From: an uncultured Bacteroidota bacterium
GTDB taxonomy: Bacteria; Bacteroidota; Bacteroidia; Chitinophagales; Chitinophagaceae
Assembly (NCBI GenBank): GCA_903835005.1
Contig: CAILLK010000094.1
Location: 1 to 55,173 of the forward strand
Length of the DNA: 55,173 bases
Direction of reading: 5' to 3'
Shown: one piece after another, positions 16,947 to 26,332 of the stretch
How positions within the stretch are numbered: the stretch's first letter is position 1
How the letters are laid out: every line of letters starts with the position of its first letter
Made by a program: the position numbers and the translations under genes
The notes under the pieces: generated by a model
The model's input: only the letters and a program-made list of their open reading frames with translations
The model's database searches: none
What the model was told of the DNA's origin: nothing

Positions 16947-17149
16947 CGATCAAATAGTTTATTATTGGACTCAAATTCTTTAATATCCTTATCACTCCAT
17001 ATTGAAACAGAAAGGAGTTTATTTTTATACTCAGAGGGTTCAGACTTTGGCTCCTGTTTCTTTTTATTGAATAAAAAATCAATAAAATCCCTTACTTCTT
17101 CCTTCTCGAAAGAGTTTAATAAATTATATTTAAGAAGGCTGGCATCCAT
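16925..17149 (-). CDS. VapB-type antitoxin (DUF2281-like)
   Basis: 74 residues, upstream of and overlapping the PIN toxin. An N-terminal helical segment (LLNSFEKEEVRDFIDFLFNKK) is followed by a charged linker and a C-terminal LLSVSIWSDKDIKEFE...FDRWLPATW segment, the typical toxin-wrapping tail of antitoxins partnered with PIN proteins in Bacteroidota. It should neutralise the toxin and autoregulate the operon. The region 17150-17331 upstream holds only the operator/promoter area and the divergent EamA promoter. Confidence 0.85.
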   Translation of the reverse strand: MDASLLKYNLLNSFEKEEVRDFIDFLFNKKKQEPKSEPSEYKNKLLSVSIWSDKDIKEFESNNKLFDRWLPATW

Positions 17150-17331
17150 ATAATTTCAATTCCTGTTTCAAAGATAAGTAAAAATGCAAAAAACAACCAA
17201 TAAAAGTGCAATCATTATCTCAGAATAAACTAATGGATTAAATGTTAAATTGTGACCGACTTCAGTAATTCCGATTCAAAGCTAAATGCATGGTTCCCCG
17301 CTTGGGGACAGGGGTTTCAAGGGTTTTAGCC

Positions 17332-17339
17332 TATGTTTG
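17332..17339 (+). promoter_or_regulatory. -7 box of the EamA transporter gene
   Basis: TATGTTTG matches TAnnTTTG and ends 16 bp before the ATG at 17355. Confidence 0.6.
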
Positions 17340-17354
17340 CATACAAATTAATAA

Positions 17355-18320
17355 ATGAAGAAGGCATTGATCCATATGCACCTTGCGGTGCTGCTGTGGG
17401 GCTTTACGGGGGTGCTGGGCAGGGCAATATCGCTGGATGCGCCGGCGCTGGTATGGTACCGCATGCTGCTTACTGCTGTGTTTATGGCGGTGATACTTAC
17501 CTGGCGCAGGCAATGGGTGAAGGTAGAAAGGCGCGACACTATGCGGCTTGCTTTTATAGGTGTGCTGATATGCCTGCACTGGGTGGCTTTTTATGGCTCT
17601 ATAAAGCTGGCCAATATATCGATAGCGCTGGTGTGCCTGAGTACTGCCAGTATCTTTACCTCTATTCTGGACCCGATAGTGAATAAAGGTAAACGCGACC
17701 CTAAGGAGGTGGCGCTGGGATCGCTGGCAATAATTGGTGTGTATCTGATATACCGGTTTCAGCAGTTTTACGGGCTGGGTATTGCCTGCGGCATTACGGC
17801 GGCCATACTTAGTTCGGTGTTTACGGTGTTCAATAAAAAGATAGCCAATAAATACCCTGCACGCACCATGGTATTTTATGAAATGACAACGGGCTGGATT
17901 TTCATCACCCTGCTGATGCCGGTTTTGATTTACTATGTTCCTGGCACCGTTATTTTTCCACGTTCAGTGAGCCTTACCGGCAAAGACTGGATACATAACG
18001 ACTGGCTGTGGCTGGTACTTATGAGCCTGTGCTGCACGGTGTGGGCGCAATCGCTGGCGCTGAGCGCGCTGAAAAAGCTCAGTTCGTTTACCGTAACCCT
18101 GTCGGTGAACCTGGAGCCGGTATATGGTATATTGCTGGCTTTTTTGTTTTATAACGAGAACCGGGAAATCATTTTCAACAAGGGTACCAACGACCTGAAC
18201 TGGGGTTTTCTGTGCGGCATGGGATTGATATTGTTGTCGGTGCTTTTGCAGATGCTGCGGTTGCTGAAGCCGAGGTTTACCAACACGGGTTTTGTGAAAG
18301 AAAAGGGAGGAATAGATTAA
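17355..18320 (+). CDS. EamA/DMT-superfamily transporter
   Basis: 321 residues with about ten hydrophobic helices in two EamA repeats. The first starts HMHLAVLLWGFTGVLGRAI and the second begins around GIACGITAAILSSVFTVFNK. Members export amino acids, metabolites or drugs across the inner membrane; substrate not predictable. ATG chosen because of the -7 box at 17332-17339 and the clean N-in first helix. Downstream 18321-18530 contains no gene. Confidence 0.9.
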   Translation: MKKALIHMHLAVLLWGFTGVLGRAISLDAPALVWYRMLLTAVFMAVILTWRRQWVKVERRDTMRLAFIGVLICLHWVAFYGSIKLANISIALVCLSTASIFTSILDPIVNKGKRDPKEVALGSLAIIGVYLIYRFQQFYGLGIACGITAAILSSVFTVFNKKIANKYPARTMVFYEMTTGWIFITLLMPVLIYYVPGTVIFPRSVSLTGKDWIHNDWLWLVLMSLCCTVWAQSLALSALKKLSSFTVTLSVNLEPVYGILLAFLFYNENREIIFNKGTNDLNWGFLCGMGLILLSVLLQMLRLLKPRFTNTGFVKEKGGID

Positions 18321-18542
18321 CCAGTGCGGCTACAATGGCAATGAAAAGTTTCAAGTAAAGGCGCGGAGGCACGGTTTGTATCTGACTCAATTTGGCAGAT
18401 CATAAATCAGGAGCGCAAAGCCGTAAAATCGGACTATGCCAATTTTTATGCGGTTAACTGTATCTCCAACAATAAAACAGCCTCTTTTTTAGTTTAATGA
18501 CCATTATCCAAGCAACTTATAACTTTTAGCTATTTTAGCAGC

Positions 18543-21542
18543 ATGAAGCAAATCATTTTCTTTCTCTTCCTATTGGTTAGTATAAAATCGGCAGCACAAC
18601 CGGTATGGCAGCAGCGGGTTGATACCAAAATAGAAGTAACCCTCGATGATAAACACCACTATCTGAATGCTTACGAAGAATTCACATATACCAACAATTC
18701 GCCCGATACCCTCACTTATCTGTACATCCATTTGTGGCCTAATGCTTATAAAAATGACCGCACACCCTTTGCACGCCAGCTGGATGTGATGCATAATACC
18801 ACCTTTTACTACTCCAAGCCAAAGGACAAAGGATATATAGACAGCTTGCAGTTTGCTATAGATGATCAAAGTGTGGAATACAGCAGCGCAGACAATGCAC
18901 CCGATATAGCCAGGATAGAACTGCGCACCCCACTGCTGCCCCATAAGAGCATAAAAGTGGCTACGCCCTTCAGGGTAAAGATACCCAAGGTGTTCTCAAG
19001 GATGGGGCATACCGGGCAGAACTATTATATGTCGCAGTGGTTTCCGAAGCCGGCGGTATATGACCAGAAAGGCTGGCACCCTATTTCTTACCTGGACCAG
19101 GGTGAGTTTTTCAGTGAATATGGCAGTTATGATGTGAGCATTACCTTGCCCGATAATTATATAGTAATGGCAACCGGCAACTGCACCGATGAAAAAGAGA
19201 ATAAATGGCTGGATGAACTGGCTGGTAAACCCTTACCTACTGCCAAATACAGCAAAAAAACTCCCCGGACTGCCGACAGCGCAATTGCCAGCTCGAAGGA
19301 AATGAAAACCCTGCACTTTCATGAAGATAATATACACGATTTTGCGTGGTTTGCCGATAAACGCTGGATAGTGAGGAAGGATACGGTTTATACTCCCGGC
19401 ACCAACGCCCTGGTTACTGCATGGGCGGCTTTCATGCCCAGCTACTGGCAGAAATGGCAGAAGGCTACCGACTTCCTGAAGGAAACCGTAAGGCATTATG
19501 GCAAATGGGTGGGCCCCTACCAATATAAAACTATAAAGGCTGTGGAGGGCGACCTGCATGCAGGCAGCGGCATGGAATACCCTACAGTTACGATCATAGA
19601 TAAATCGGCAACATCTGGATTGCAGACCGTAGTGGTGCATGAGGCCGGACACAACTGGTTTTATGGCATGCTGGGCAGCAATGAGCGCGACCATGCCTGG
19701 ATGGATGAGGGCATCAATACCTTCTACGAACAGAAAACAGACCGCGACCTGAACCATGATTCCTCTACAGCGCGTAAAAAAGGACTGAATGAAACTTTGG
19801 CTTTATTTGAAAAGCAAGCAACACACAATGACCAGGCCATAGAACAGACCTCGGCCAGTTTTGAAAAGCTCAATTACGGACTGGATATTTATTATAAAAC
19901 ATCGCTCTACCTGCGCTGGCTGGAGGCCTATATGGGGCCTGAGCAATTCGAAAAAGGGATGCATGAATATTTTGAGAAGTGGCATTTTCATCACCCTTAC
20001 CCTGAAGATTTTAAGCAGATAATGCAGCTGCATACCTCAAAGCCCCTTAGCTGGCTGTTTGACAGCTTATTCTACAGCACTGAAAAAACAGACTTCACCA
20101 TCACAAAAGCAAGAAGGCAGGATAACGGCACTACGGAAGTAACCGTAAAAAACAATTCGGATGATGCCGGGCCGGTGAATATTGTAGTTTACAATAAAGA
20201 CTCTGCGGTGAATAACTACTGGAGTGAGCCATTTACCGGAAAAACTTCATTAAGTATAAAAGATGCCAAATGGACGCGCATTAAGATAGGCGATGATATA
20301 CCCGACGGCAAACCGCAAAATGATGTATACCGGCGCAGTGCTTTATTTCATCACTTTGGCATAAAACTAAAACCATTTGTGGGGCTCAATCTGGATAATA
20401 AAGATAAGGTTTTCATTTCCCTGGCACTTGCACATAACCAGTATGACGGCCTGATGGCCGGGCTGCTGTTTCATAACCTCACTATGCCGGAGAACAGGTT
20501 CCGCTTTGCCATTGCTCCCCTTTACTCAGATGAAACCAAATCGTTTACCGGTGCGGGTTCGGTGGGTTATGAGTGGTATCCCGATGGCGGTATAAAGGAA
20601 GTGATGCTGCAGGCCGATGGTAAATCGTTTCATTATGAAGAAGCCGACTATCCTACCGGTGTGGTTTACCAGCGGTTCACAAAACTGGCTCCTTCTTTAA
20701 GATTTACTTTCAATCAGAATCCGCTGAGCGCTGTTAGCCGCACACTGACGCTTAAGGGATATTATATTGCGGAGGAAGTGCCAGATACGCCGGCTTTTGT
20801 AATGGCAAGCCCGGGGAATAAAACAACCGACCATTATTACGGCAAAATAGACTACCACCATATGAACAACCGGGCCTACAACCCTTTTGGTTATAACCTG
20901 CAAGCCCAGGCGGGCGCCGACTTTGTAAAACTCAGCGCAGAGGGCAACCTTTGCATAGATTATAACCGCCCCGGCAAACATCTGTGGCTGCGGGGCTACC
21001 TGGGCAAATTTTTTGCTATCAATAATACCGCTGATGTCATCAGCCGGTACGGACTGGCCGCTACCTACAGCGGGGTGAACGACTACCTCTATGATGGCAC
21101 TTACCTGGGACGAACCGCCTACAATGATATTAATGCCCAGCAGATATCAATACAGGAGGGCGGCTTCAAAGTGCCGACCTTCAACCAGGCGGCACACAGC
21201 GACAACTATATGGCCACCATTAACCTGAAAACCGACCTGCCTATAAAGTTGCCGCTGCGCCTTTTCTTTGACGCCGGCCTGATGCCTAATGCCAACCCCA
21301 GCTTTACTAATTCCAGCAGCAGCACGCTGCTCTATGATGGCGGAGTGGAAGTATACCTGATAGATCACATTGTGAGCGTGTATATACCTGTGCTTATGAG
21401 CAGCGATTTTCAGAACTACCTGAACAATACCTTTGGCCATAAAAATGTATTTGCGCACAGTGTCACTTTCACTTTACAACTGCAGAATATCAACTGGCTG
21501 AAGGCGCCGGGCACAGTATTGAGGATGGCAACGGGCGGGTGA
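18543..21542 (+). CDS. M1-family metallopeptidase with beta-barrel-like C-terminal half
   Basis: 999 residues. A signal peptide (MKQIIFFLFLLVSIKSAAQ) is followed by an aminopeptidase-N-type domain: GSGMEYP substrate-binding motif, and zinc motif HEAGH (His366, Glu367, His370) with Glu389 in DEGINTFYE, i.e. HExxH-x18-E. From about residue 600 the sequence changes to alternating aromatic/polar strands (FGIKLKPFVGLNLDNK, RFRFAIAPLYS, SLRFTFNQN, VYIPVLMSSDFQ), resembling an outer-membrane barrel. The enzyme may thus be surface-anchored. A near-consensus box TATTTTAG (18531-18538) ends 5 bp before the ATG. The next gene, an outer-membrane protein, starts 41 bp downstream and may be co-transcribed. 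Confidence 0.92.
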   Translation: MKQIIFFLFLLVSIKSAAQPVWQQRVDTKIEVTLDDKHHYLNAYEEFTYTNNSPDTLTYLYIHLWPNAYKNDRTPFARQLDVMHNTTFYYSKPKDKGYIDSLQFAIDDQSVEYSSADNAPDIARIELRTPLLPHKSIKVATPFRVKIPKVFSRMGHTGQNYYMSQWFPKPAVYDQKGWHPISYLDQGEFFSEYGSYDVSITLPDNYIVMATGNCTDEKENKWLDELAGKPLPTAKYSKKTPRTADSAIASSKEMKTLHFHEDNIHDFAWFADKRWIVRKDTVYTPGTNALVTAWAAFMPSYWQKWQKATDFLKETVRHYGKWVGPYQYKTIKAVEGDLHAGSGMEYPTVTIIDKSATSGLQTVVVHEAGHNWFYGMLGSNERDHAWMDEGINTFYEQKTDRDLNHDSSTARKKGLNETLALFEKQATHNDQAIEQTSASFEKLNYGLDIYYKTSLYLRWLEAYMGPEQFEKGMHEYFEKWHFHHPYPEDFKQIMQLHTSKPLSWLFDSLFYSTEKTDFTITKARRQDNGTTEVTVKNNSDDAGPVNIVVYNKDSAVNNYWSEPFTGKTSLSIKDAKWTRIKIGDDIPDGKPQNDVYRRSALFHHFGIKLKPFVGLNLDNKDKVFISLALAHNQYDGLMAGLLFHNLTMPENRFRFAIAPLYSDETKSFTGAGSVGYEWYPDGGIKEVMLQADGKSFHYEEADYPTGVVYQRFTKLAPSLRFTFNQNPLSAVSRTLTLKGYYIAEEVPDTPAFVMASPGNKTTDHYYGKIDYHHMNNRAYNPFGYNLQAQAGADFVKLSAEGNLCIDYNRPGKHLWLRGYLGKFFAINNTADVISRYGLAATYSGVNDYLYDGTYLGRTAYNDINAQQISIQEGGFKVPTFNQAAHSDNYMATINLKTDLPIKLPLRLFFDAGLMPNANPSFTNSSSSTLLYDGGVEVYLIDHIVSVYIPVLMSSDFQNYLNNTFGHKNVFAHSVTFTLQLQNINWLKAPGTVLRMATGG

Positions 21543-21583
21543 ATAAAATTGCTTAAAATAAATTAACCTTAAAATTAACCGTT

Positions 21584-22210
21584 ATGAAAAAAACTCAATT
21601 ATTATCCTTGTTTGCAACTCTTTTTTTAGCCACAAGTATGGCAACAGCCCAGGTAGCAGTAGTTAATAACCTGCTGCCGAAATTCACTTTTGGAATCAAG
21701 GCTGGCGTCAATATGCAACAACTGAGTGGTTCTGAATTATACAACGATTCTTACGGTACCGGATATACTTGCGGCGCCTATGCGGCATTCACAAAGAAAA
21801 AAATAGGATTACAGATTGAGGCGGCTATATCGAATTCTAAAGAAGATTACAAAATGAGTCCTTATATAAATTACCAGACAGGTTTTAGTCCGGACCCGAA
21901 AAACGTTAATTTTTTATATTTCAATCTACCCATACTTTTTGAGTATAAAATCATACCCCGGTTGTGGTTGCAGGCTGGGCCACAAATAAACAGGATGATC
22001 TCGGCTAAAGACAATTTGAATAATGACCAGAAATCCGAATTTAAACTGACAGACGTAGGTGCTGTGCTTGGTGTACAGGCCATATTGCCCTACCACATTA
22101 CAGCAAACGCACGGTATATATTGGGACTAACCAATGTAAACAGTACTGTTCTACATGATACCTGGAATACACGCAGTATACAGGTTGGGGTTGGGTACAG
22201 GTTTTTCTAA
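21584..22210 (+). CDS. Outer-membrane beta-barrel protein (PorT-like)
   Basis: 208 residues with signal peptide (MKKTQLLSLFATLFLATSMATAQ). FGIKAGVNMQQLSG, GCGAYAAF-type strands, INFLYFNLPILFEYK-like segment, WLQAGPQIN and a terminal IQVGVGYRFF ending in Phe are characteristic of small 8-strand barrels of the PorT/OMP_b-brl_2 group. No transport function assigned. It lies 41 bp behind the M1 peptidase gene on the same strand with no promoter seen between, suggesting an operon. Confidence 0.88.
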   Translation: MKKTQLLSLFATLFLATSMATAQVAVVNNLLPKFTFGIKAGVNMQQLSGSELYNDSYGTGYTCGAYAAFTKKKIGLQIEAAISNSKEDYKMSPYINYQTGFSPDPKNVNFLYFNLPILFEYKIIPRLWLQAGPQINRMISAKDNLNNDQKSEFKLTDVGAVLGVQAILPYHITANARYILGLTNVNSTVLHDTWNTRSIQVGVGYRFF

Positions 22211-22320
22211 CCAATATGGTTTTGAATCACGCTTAGTCCTGGCATTAACATTGGCAGCACTTCCGGAGTGTTAATAACTTTTACCGGTTGATACCATTTT
22301 ATTCAGGATTAGTAACATCG

Positions 22321-22360
22321 GGTAACTTTAGTAACACTCTATATGTGTATTAAAGTTACC
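22321..22360. repeat. Long inverted repeat
   Basis: GGTAACTTTA-G-TA pairs with TA-T-TAAAGTTACC across 22321-22360 (about 12 bp per arm). No T-tract follows on either strand, so it is not a classic terminator. It sits directly before the 51-bp repeat array. Confidence 0.6.
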
Positions 22361-22378
22361 ACTTAGCAATTATTAACA

Positions 22379-22855
22379 TTTGATGCCTTCAGCATCAGTG
22401 CAAAGCCGGTAGTTGTTTTTCTATAAACATTTGATGCCTTCAGCATCAGTGCAAAGCCGGTAGTTGGTTTTCTATAAACTTTTGATGCCTTCAGCATCAG
22501 TGCAAAGCCGGTAGTTAGTTTTCTATAAATATTTGATGCCTTCAGCATAAATGCAAAGTTGGTAGCTGGTTTTCTATAAACATTTGATGCCTTCAGCATC
22601 TGTGCAAAGCCGGTAGTTAGTTTTCTATAAACATTTGATGCCTTCAGCATAAATGCAAAGCCGGTAGTTTTCTATAAACATTTGATGCCTTCAGCATCAG
22701 TGCAAAGCCGGTAGTTAGTTTTCTATAAACATTTGATGCCTTCAGCATCTATGCAAAGCCGGTAGTTAGTACTCTATAAACATTTGATGCCTTCAGCATC
22801 TGTGCAAAAATGGTAGTTGGTTTTCTATAAACTTTTGATGCCTTCAGCATCTTTG
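22379..22855. repeat. Array of ten 51-bp repeats
   Basis: The unit TGATGCCTTCAGCATC plus about 35 bp (GTGCAAAGCCGGTAGTT, TTTCTATAAAC) starts at 22381, 22432, 22483, 22534, 22585, 22636, 22683, 22734, 22785 and 22836. Spacing is 51 bp except one of 47. GATGC-CTTCA-GCATC is a hairpin in most units. Inter-palindrome sequence is conserved, so these are not CRISPR spacers. As 51 is a multiple of 3, the minus strand stays open as a 17-residue repeat over the first units (22363-22650), but the 47-bp unit breaks the phase and no start signals exist. Confidence 0.9.
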
Positions 22856-23305
22856 TATTTCTATGAAAGGGGGGAATCCTTAAAGGATTAAACGTTTATA
22901 GGAATATAAATAAGTTCATGATGATGCAGAAGGCATCTAATGTTATATTGCTTTATGGGTGAAGTACAGAAGAAACTGGAAAGTGTAGTAACCTTAGTAA
23001 CACTTATGGAGTAGTACTAAGACTACGGCAATGGTTACTAAACATGTTGAGATTGCTTCTGCTCACAGCCGTGCACACAGCAAAGAGCGAAGCCAGAGCT
23101 TTGGCAATCTTAGGGATTGTGGTAAACCGATAGTAATGAGGAGTAAAACTTCCGGAGTTTTACAGTTGTTACCAATAACCACTATAACATGTGTTGCCTG
23201 CCGCACTTTTGCAATTACAAACTATTCGAATCCGGTATAGCAAACGCAAGCAATAAAAATTCTCAGTAAACAAATTAAAAGAACAACTTCTTTCCGGAAT
23301 AAGTT
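22856..23305. other. Gene-free spacer
   Basis: It contains another GATGC-AGAAG-GCATC palindrome (near 22923-22937) and AATCCTTAAAGGATT (near 22875-22889), both related to the hairpins of the neighbouring array. No credible gene; short frames here are chance. Confidence 0.5.
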
Positions 23306-23313
23306 TAATTTTG
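23306..23313 (+). promoter_or_regulatory. -7 box of the lipoprotein gene
   Basis: TAATTTTG matches TAnnTTTG and ends 17 bp before the ATG at 23330. Confidence 0.6.
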
Positions 23314-23329
23314 AAGTAAATATCTTTTT

Positions 23330-24166
23330 ATGAAAGCAAATCTATTTTTAGCTTCAGCAGCAATTTCCATCTTTACTCTTGCTTCGTGTGGAAGTGGCAC
23401 ATCTGGTGATAACAATAAAACAGCAACTGATACGGTAAAACCACTGGCGCCGGTTACGCTGGTATCAGTAAGCCCATCGCCCGATTTCCCGGATGCACAG
23501 CTTGCAATCAAATCGGTAAAGGCTGATAAAGCAGGTAAAGATTCTGCCAAGGTAACTTTCGATTTTGATGTGCAGAAATATGAACTGAAACTGCAAACCA
23601 CAGATAACGGCACTAAAAACTGCAATAACTCAGATAAAGGGCAGCATATCCACTTCATACTCGATAATGGTCCTTACAAAGCCCTTTATGAGCCTACCAA
23701 TGATATAACACTGCCCAACGATGGCAAAGAGCATATCATGGTAGCCTTCCTTTCCAGGTCTTACCACGAGTCTGTAAAAAATGGTAAAGCAGCAGTAATG
23801 TACCATTTCGTGATAGACGGAAAGGGCAACCTCAAAAAGCTGGAGAACCCAACTACGCCTATGATTATCTACAGCCGGCCGAAGGGCGATTATGCCGGAA
23901 AAGATACGGCCAATGTGCTCCTTGATTTTTATGTATGGAACTGTTCGCTCGCAGCAGATGGCTATAAAGTTAAGGCAGACATCAATAATGACGATAAAGC
24001 ATCACAAAAACTGACTGCCACGATTGACAAATGGGAACCTCATTTTATTCAGAACCTATATACCGGCAAATGTAAAGTAATGCTTACGCTGGTGGACAAA
24101 GACGGCAAGCCCGCTGAAGGCCCGCAAACATCTGCTTCAAGGTCGTTTGTGCTGAAAGCCCAGTAA
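23330..24166 (+). CDS. Putative lipoprotein of unknown function
   Basis: 278 residues with a lipoprotein signal (MKANLFLASAAISIFTLASC) and lipobox LASC, Cys20 being the lipidation site. A Thr/Asp-rich linker leads to a domain with KVTFDFDVQKYELKLQT, GQHIHFILDNGPYKALYE and HIMVAFLSRSYHES, then VLLDFYVWNCSL and a final beta segment. The HIHFILDN stretch recalls beta-sandwich domains but I cannot name the family. Probably anchored in the outer or inner membrane facing the periplasm. A 34-residue membrane peptide follows 46 bp later. Confidence 0.75.
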   Translation: MKANLFLASAAISIFTLASCGSGTSGDNNKTATDTVKPLAPVTLVSVSPSPDFPDAQLAIKSVKADKAGKDSAKVTFDFDVQKYELKLQTTDNGTKNCNNSDKGQHIHFILDNGPYKALYEPTNDITLPNDGKEHIMVAFLSRSYHESVKNGKAAVMYHFVIDGKGNLKKLENPTTPMIIYSRPKGDYAGKDTANVLLDFYVWNCSLAADGYKVKADINNDDKASQKLTATIDKWEPHFIQNLYTGKCKVMLTLVDKDGKPAEGPQTSASRSFVLKAQ

Positions 24167-24212
24167 ACAATAATGCGGGTTTAAAAAACCAAATAAATAC
24201 AAGAAAATACAG

Positions 24213-24317
24213 ATGAAGAAATTAAACAAAGAACAGCTGCCAAAAGCTGCCCTGATGATTGTATTGGCGGTACTCTGCTTTATCGGGGCTATATATGTTT
24301 TGTTTTTCTGGAAATAG
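24213..24317 (+). CDS. Small single-helix membrane protein (34 residues)
   Basis: ATG AAG AAA at 24213 opens a 34-codon frame ending at TAG 24315-24317. A charged start (MKKLNKEQLPKAA) is followed by one hydrophobic helix (LMIVLAVLCFIGAIYVLFFW) and a terminal Lys. The composition and position 46 bp behind the lipoprotein gene, on the same strand without an intervening promoter, suggest a real small membrane protein. No family recognised. Confidence 0.6.
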   Translation: MKKLNKEQLPKAALMIVLAVLCFIGAIYVLFFWK

Positions 24318-24416
24318 GGATTTGGCTGTATTTTAATATTGCCATTTGTTTATCAGATAGTCACTCCTCCTCCAGTTTTTAATAGAATAAAATTATTTTT
24401 ACAGAAAACCGACTAA

Positions 24417-25511
24417 TTGAAATACGTAAAAGGGTTCGATACCATACGGGCTATTGCTGTTTTAAGTGTAATTATTGGTCATTGGGGACCCTCCTTTAAA
24501 CCAGGCAGCCCGGGTGATGTAATAGTCAGCTCTCTGATACAGGATGGCAGGTTCGGCGTAATACTTTTCTTTGTACTGAGCGGTTACCTGATTACCTCCA
24601 TACTACTCAATGAAAAAATAAAAAATACCGAAGGAAAGCATTTTACTATTATTAAGAATTTCTTTGCCCGCAGGGCATTGCGCATATTCCCTATCTATTA
24701 TCTGGTGGTTATTTTCTTCTATCTGAGCAATGACCCTTTTGTAAGAGCTCATATCTGGAGTTTTCTTACCTATACGTCCAATCTGCCACCTTACCTCACC
24801 AACCAGCCCAATATTCTTTCACATACCTGGTCGCTATCGGTAGAAGAACAATTCTACCTCATCTGGCCCTGGCTGATCATACTGTTACCTAAAAAATACA
24901 TCAAGTATGTACTTTACCTTGCCATAATTATAGGCCTGGCCAGCAAGTATTATGTACTTTATGTGCTGCACCGGCATTTCCCGGTGCTTGTTTTCAACTG
25001 CTTCGATTCGTTCGGGGTGGGAGGGCTATATGCCTGGATCAGGCTCGACAGCGAAAAATGTAAAAAATTTGAGCGAAGTTTTGTTGCAGCGCTGCCCTTT
25101 CTGCTTTTCATCTCCTGGAAAATAAGCCATGTGGATGGCACCCCTCTGTTTGTAATGTACGACCGGTTTCTGGATAGTATTATAGGTGTGGCGCTTATAA
25201 TGTTTGTGCTGAAAAACAAGAACGAATGGATAAGGAAATATATACTTGAAAACAAGGCGCTGAATTTCATCGGCAAAATCAGTTATGGCATCTATTTATA
25301 TCATTTCACATTCAGCGCCTCATTCGATAACCTGATGCATCATCTGTCGCAGAAGGCACCGGCAGTATCCTTTTTATTAATGAACCCTTTGCTTTCCTAT
25401 TGCCTTAAGTTCAGTTCGCTTATACTTTTATGCTGGATGTCTTTTCGTTTTATTGAGCAACCAATTATGCGCCTGAAGAAGAAATTCGAATATTCCGAAA
25501 AAATAGAATAA
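24417..25511 (+). CDS. Acyltransferase 3 family membrane protein (OafA/YrhL-like)
   Basis: 364 residues, opening with TTG (KYVKGFDTIRAIAVLSVIIGHWG). The catalytic His22 sits in the first membrane helix, followed by RFGVILFFVLSGYLI and FARRALRIFPIYYLV, then HTWSLSVEEQFYLIWP, all hallmarks of acyltransferase 3 enzymes. About ten membrane helices. Such proteins O-acetylate or otherwise acylate surface polysaccharides or other cell-envelope glycans. C-terminal FRFIEQPIMRLKKKF is also typical. Stands alone; acceptor unknown. Confidence 0.93.
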   Translation: MKYVKGFDTIRAIAVLSVIIGHWGPSFKPGSPGDVIVSSLIQDGRFGVILFFVLSGYLITSILLNEKIKNTEGKHFTIIKNFFARRALRIFPIYYLVVIFFYLSNDPFVRAHIWSFLTYTSNLPPYLTNQPNILSHTWSLSVEEQFYLIWPWLIILLPKKYIKYVLYLAIIIGLASKYYVLYVLHRHFPVLVFNCFDSFGVGGLYAWIRLDSEKCKKFERSFVAALPFLLFISWKISHVDGTPLFVMYDRFLDSIIGVALIMFVLKNKNEWIRKYILENKALNFIGKISYGIYLYHFTFSASFDNLMHHLSQKAPAVSFLLMNPLLSYCLKFSSLILLCWMSFRFIEQPIMRLKKKFEYSEKIE

Positions 25512-25717
25512 CTATTATTTAATACACTTTGAATTATGACTACCAATACATTGTAATCAAGCAATAAATATAAAGTAAATTCAACCCCTTCGAAGCCGGC
25601 AGGCGTACTTTTATAACCACCAGTTTCTTTTCGTATCGCAACCCGTTCTGTACACCACCTTGTCTGCCAGGCTATTTTTCCCAATCACATTTAATCATAT
25701 GGCAAGACTAATATGCT

Positions 25718-25748
25718 AAAAAAATACCCCTGCTCTAAGGCAAGGGTA
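25718..25748 (-). terminator. Terminator of the lipoprotein gene at 25777
   Basis: On the minus strand TACCCTTGC (25748-25740) pairs with GCAGGGGTA (25733-25725, one wobble) around a 6-base loop and is followed by seven T (25724-25718). Confidence 0.85.
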
Positions 25749-25776
25749 CAATGAAATTGAATTTCCTTCAATATTA

Positions 25777-26316
25777 TTACCTGTGAATATTAAAAGTTCC
25801 GTTGGATATATTAATTATAGCTCCCTTTGAATTAATTGCCTGAAAATAGAATTTCCCATCAAAATTAACGGTATCGTTTGCAGTCATATACAATTCGCCT
25901 GAATTACCCAAAGCGCTTGAATAAGGATAATAGGCAGAGACTGAATCCGGCATCCAATAGGCTAAATTATTGTATTGCTTAAAGCCCATATTATATAAAT
26001 TATTAGACCAGCCGTATTGAATATATAAAGCAAGCGTTTTGCCGGCGTTGGTAGCTACTAATACATTTGTTTGCAAAGTATCAACATAAGCCAATGAAAC
26101 AAATGTATCGGCATACCAAGGTGTACCATTATAATTGAGGCTAACAATATGCGTACTTGCAGGCCAGCTGAAGTCGGATGCCTTCAAAGGATTAAGCGGA
26201 TTAACACTGCTGTTGCCATTGCTGGATGGATTGGCAACATATGCCCCGCTGCTGCATGCAGCCAATGACAATAAAATACATGCAACCAAAAGAAGGGAAG
26301 ATACTTTCCTGTTCAT
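25777..26316 (-). CDS. Small lipoprotein, possibly DUF6252-like
   Basis: 179 residues, lipoprotein signal MNRKVSSLLLVACILLSLAAC with lipobox LAAC. A Ser/Asn-rich linker precedes a single beta-rich domain (NYNGTPWYADTFVS, ALYIQYGWSNN, NFDGKFYFQAIN, INISNGTFNI). The pattern NG-x-PWYAD near the start and an NGTF strand at the end resembles DUF6252-type Bacteroidota lipoproteins, but I am unsure. It has its own promoter (26333-26362) and terminator, thus monocistronic. Confidence 0.75.
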   Translation of the reverse strand: MNRKVSSLLLVACILLSLAACSSGAYVANPSSNGNSSVNPLNPLKASDFSWPASTHIVSLNYNGTPWYADTFVSLAYVDTLQTNVLVATNAGKTLALYIQYGWSNNLYNMGFKQYNNLAYWMPDSVSAYYPYSSALGNSGELYMTANDTVNFDGKFYFQAINSKGAIINISNGTFNIHR

Positions 26317-26332
26317 AGTTATTATTTATCTG

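Noticed and set aside
22363..22650. Repeat protein on the minus strand of the 51-bp array
   Set aside because: The frame is open only because 51 is a multiple of three; no promoter, start context or signal peptide, and a 47-bp unit breaks it.
22379..22855. CRISPR array
   Set aside because: The 51-bp units are conserved along their whole length, with no unique spacers, and no cas genes are near.
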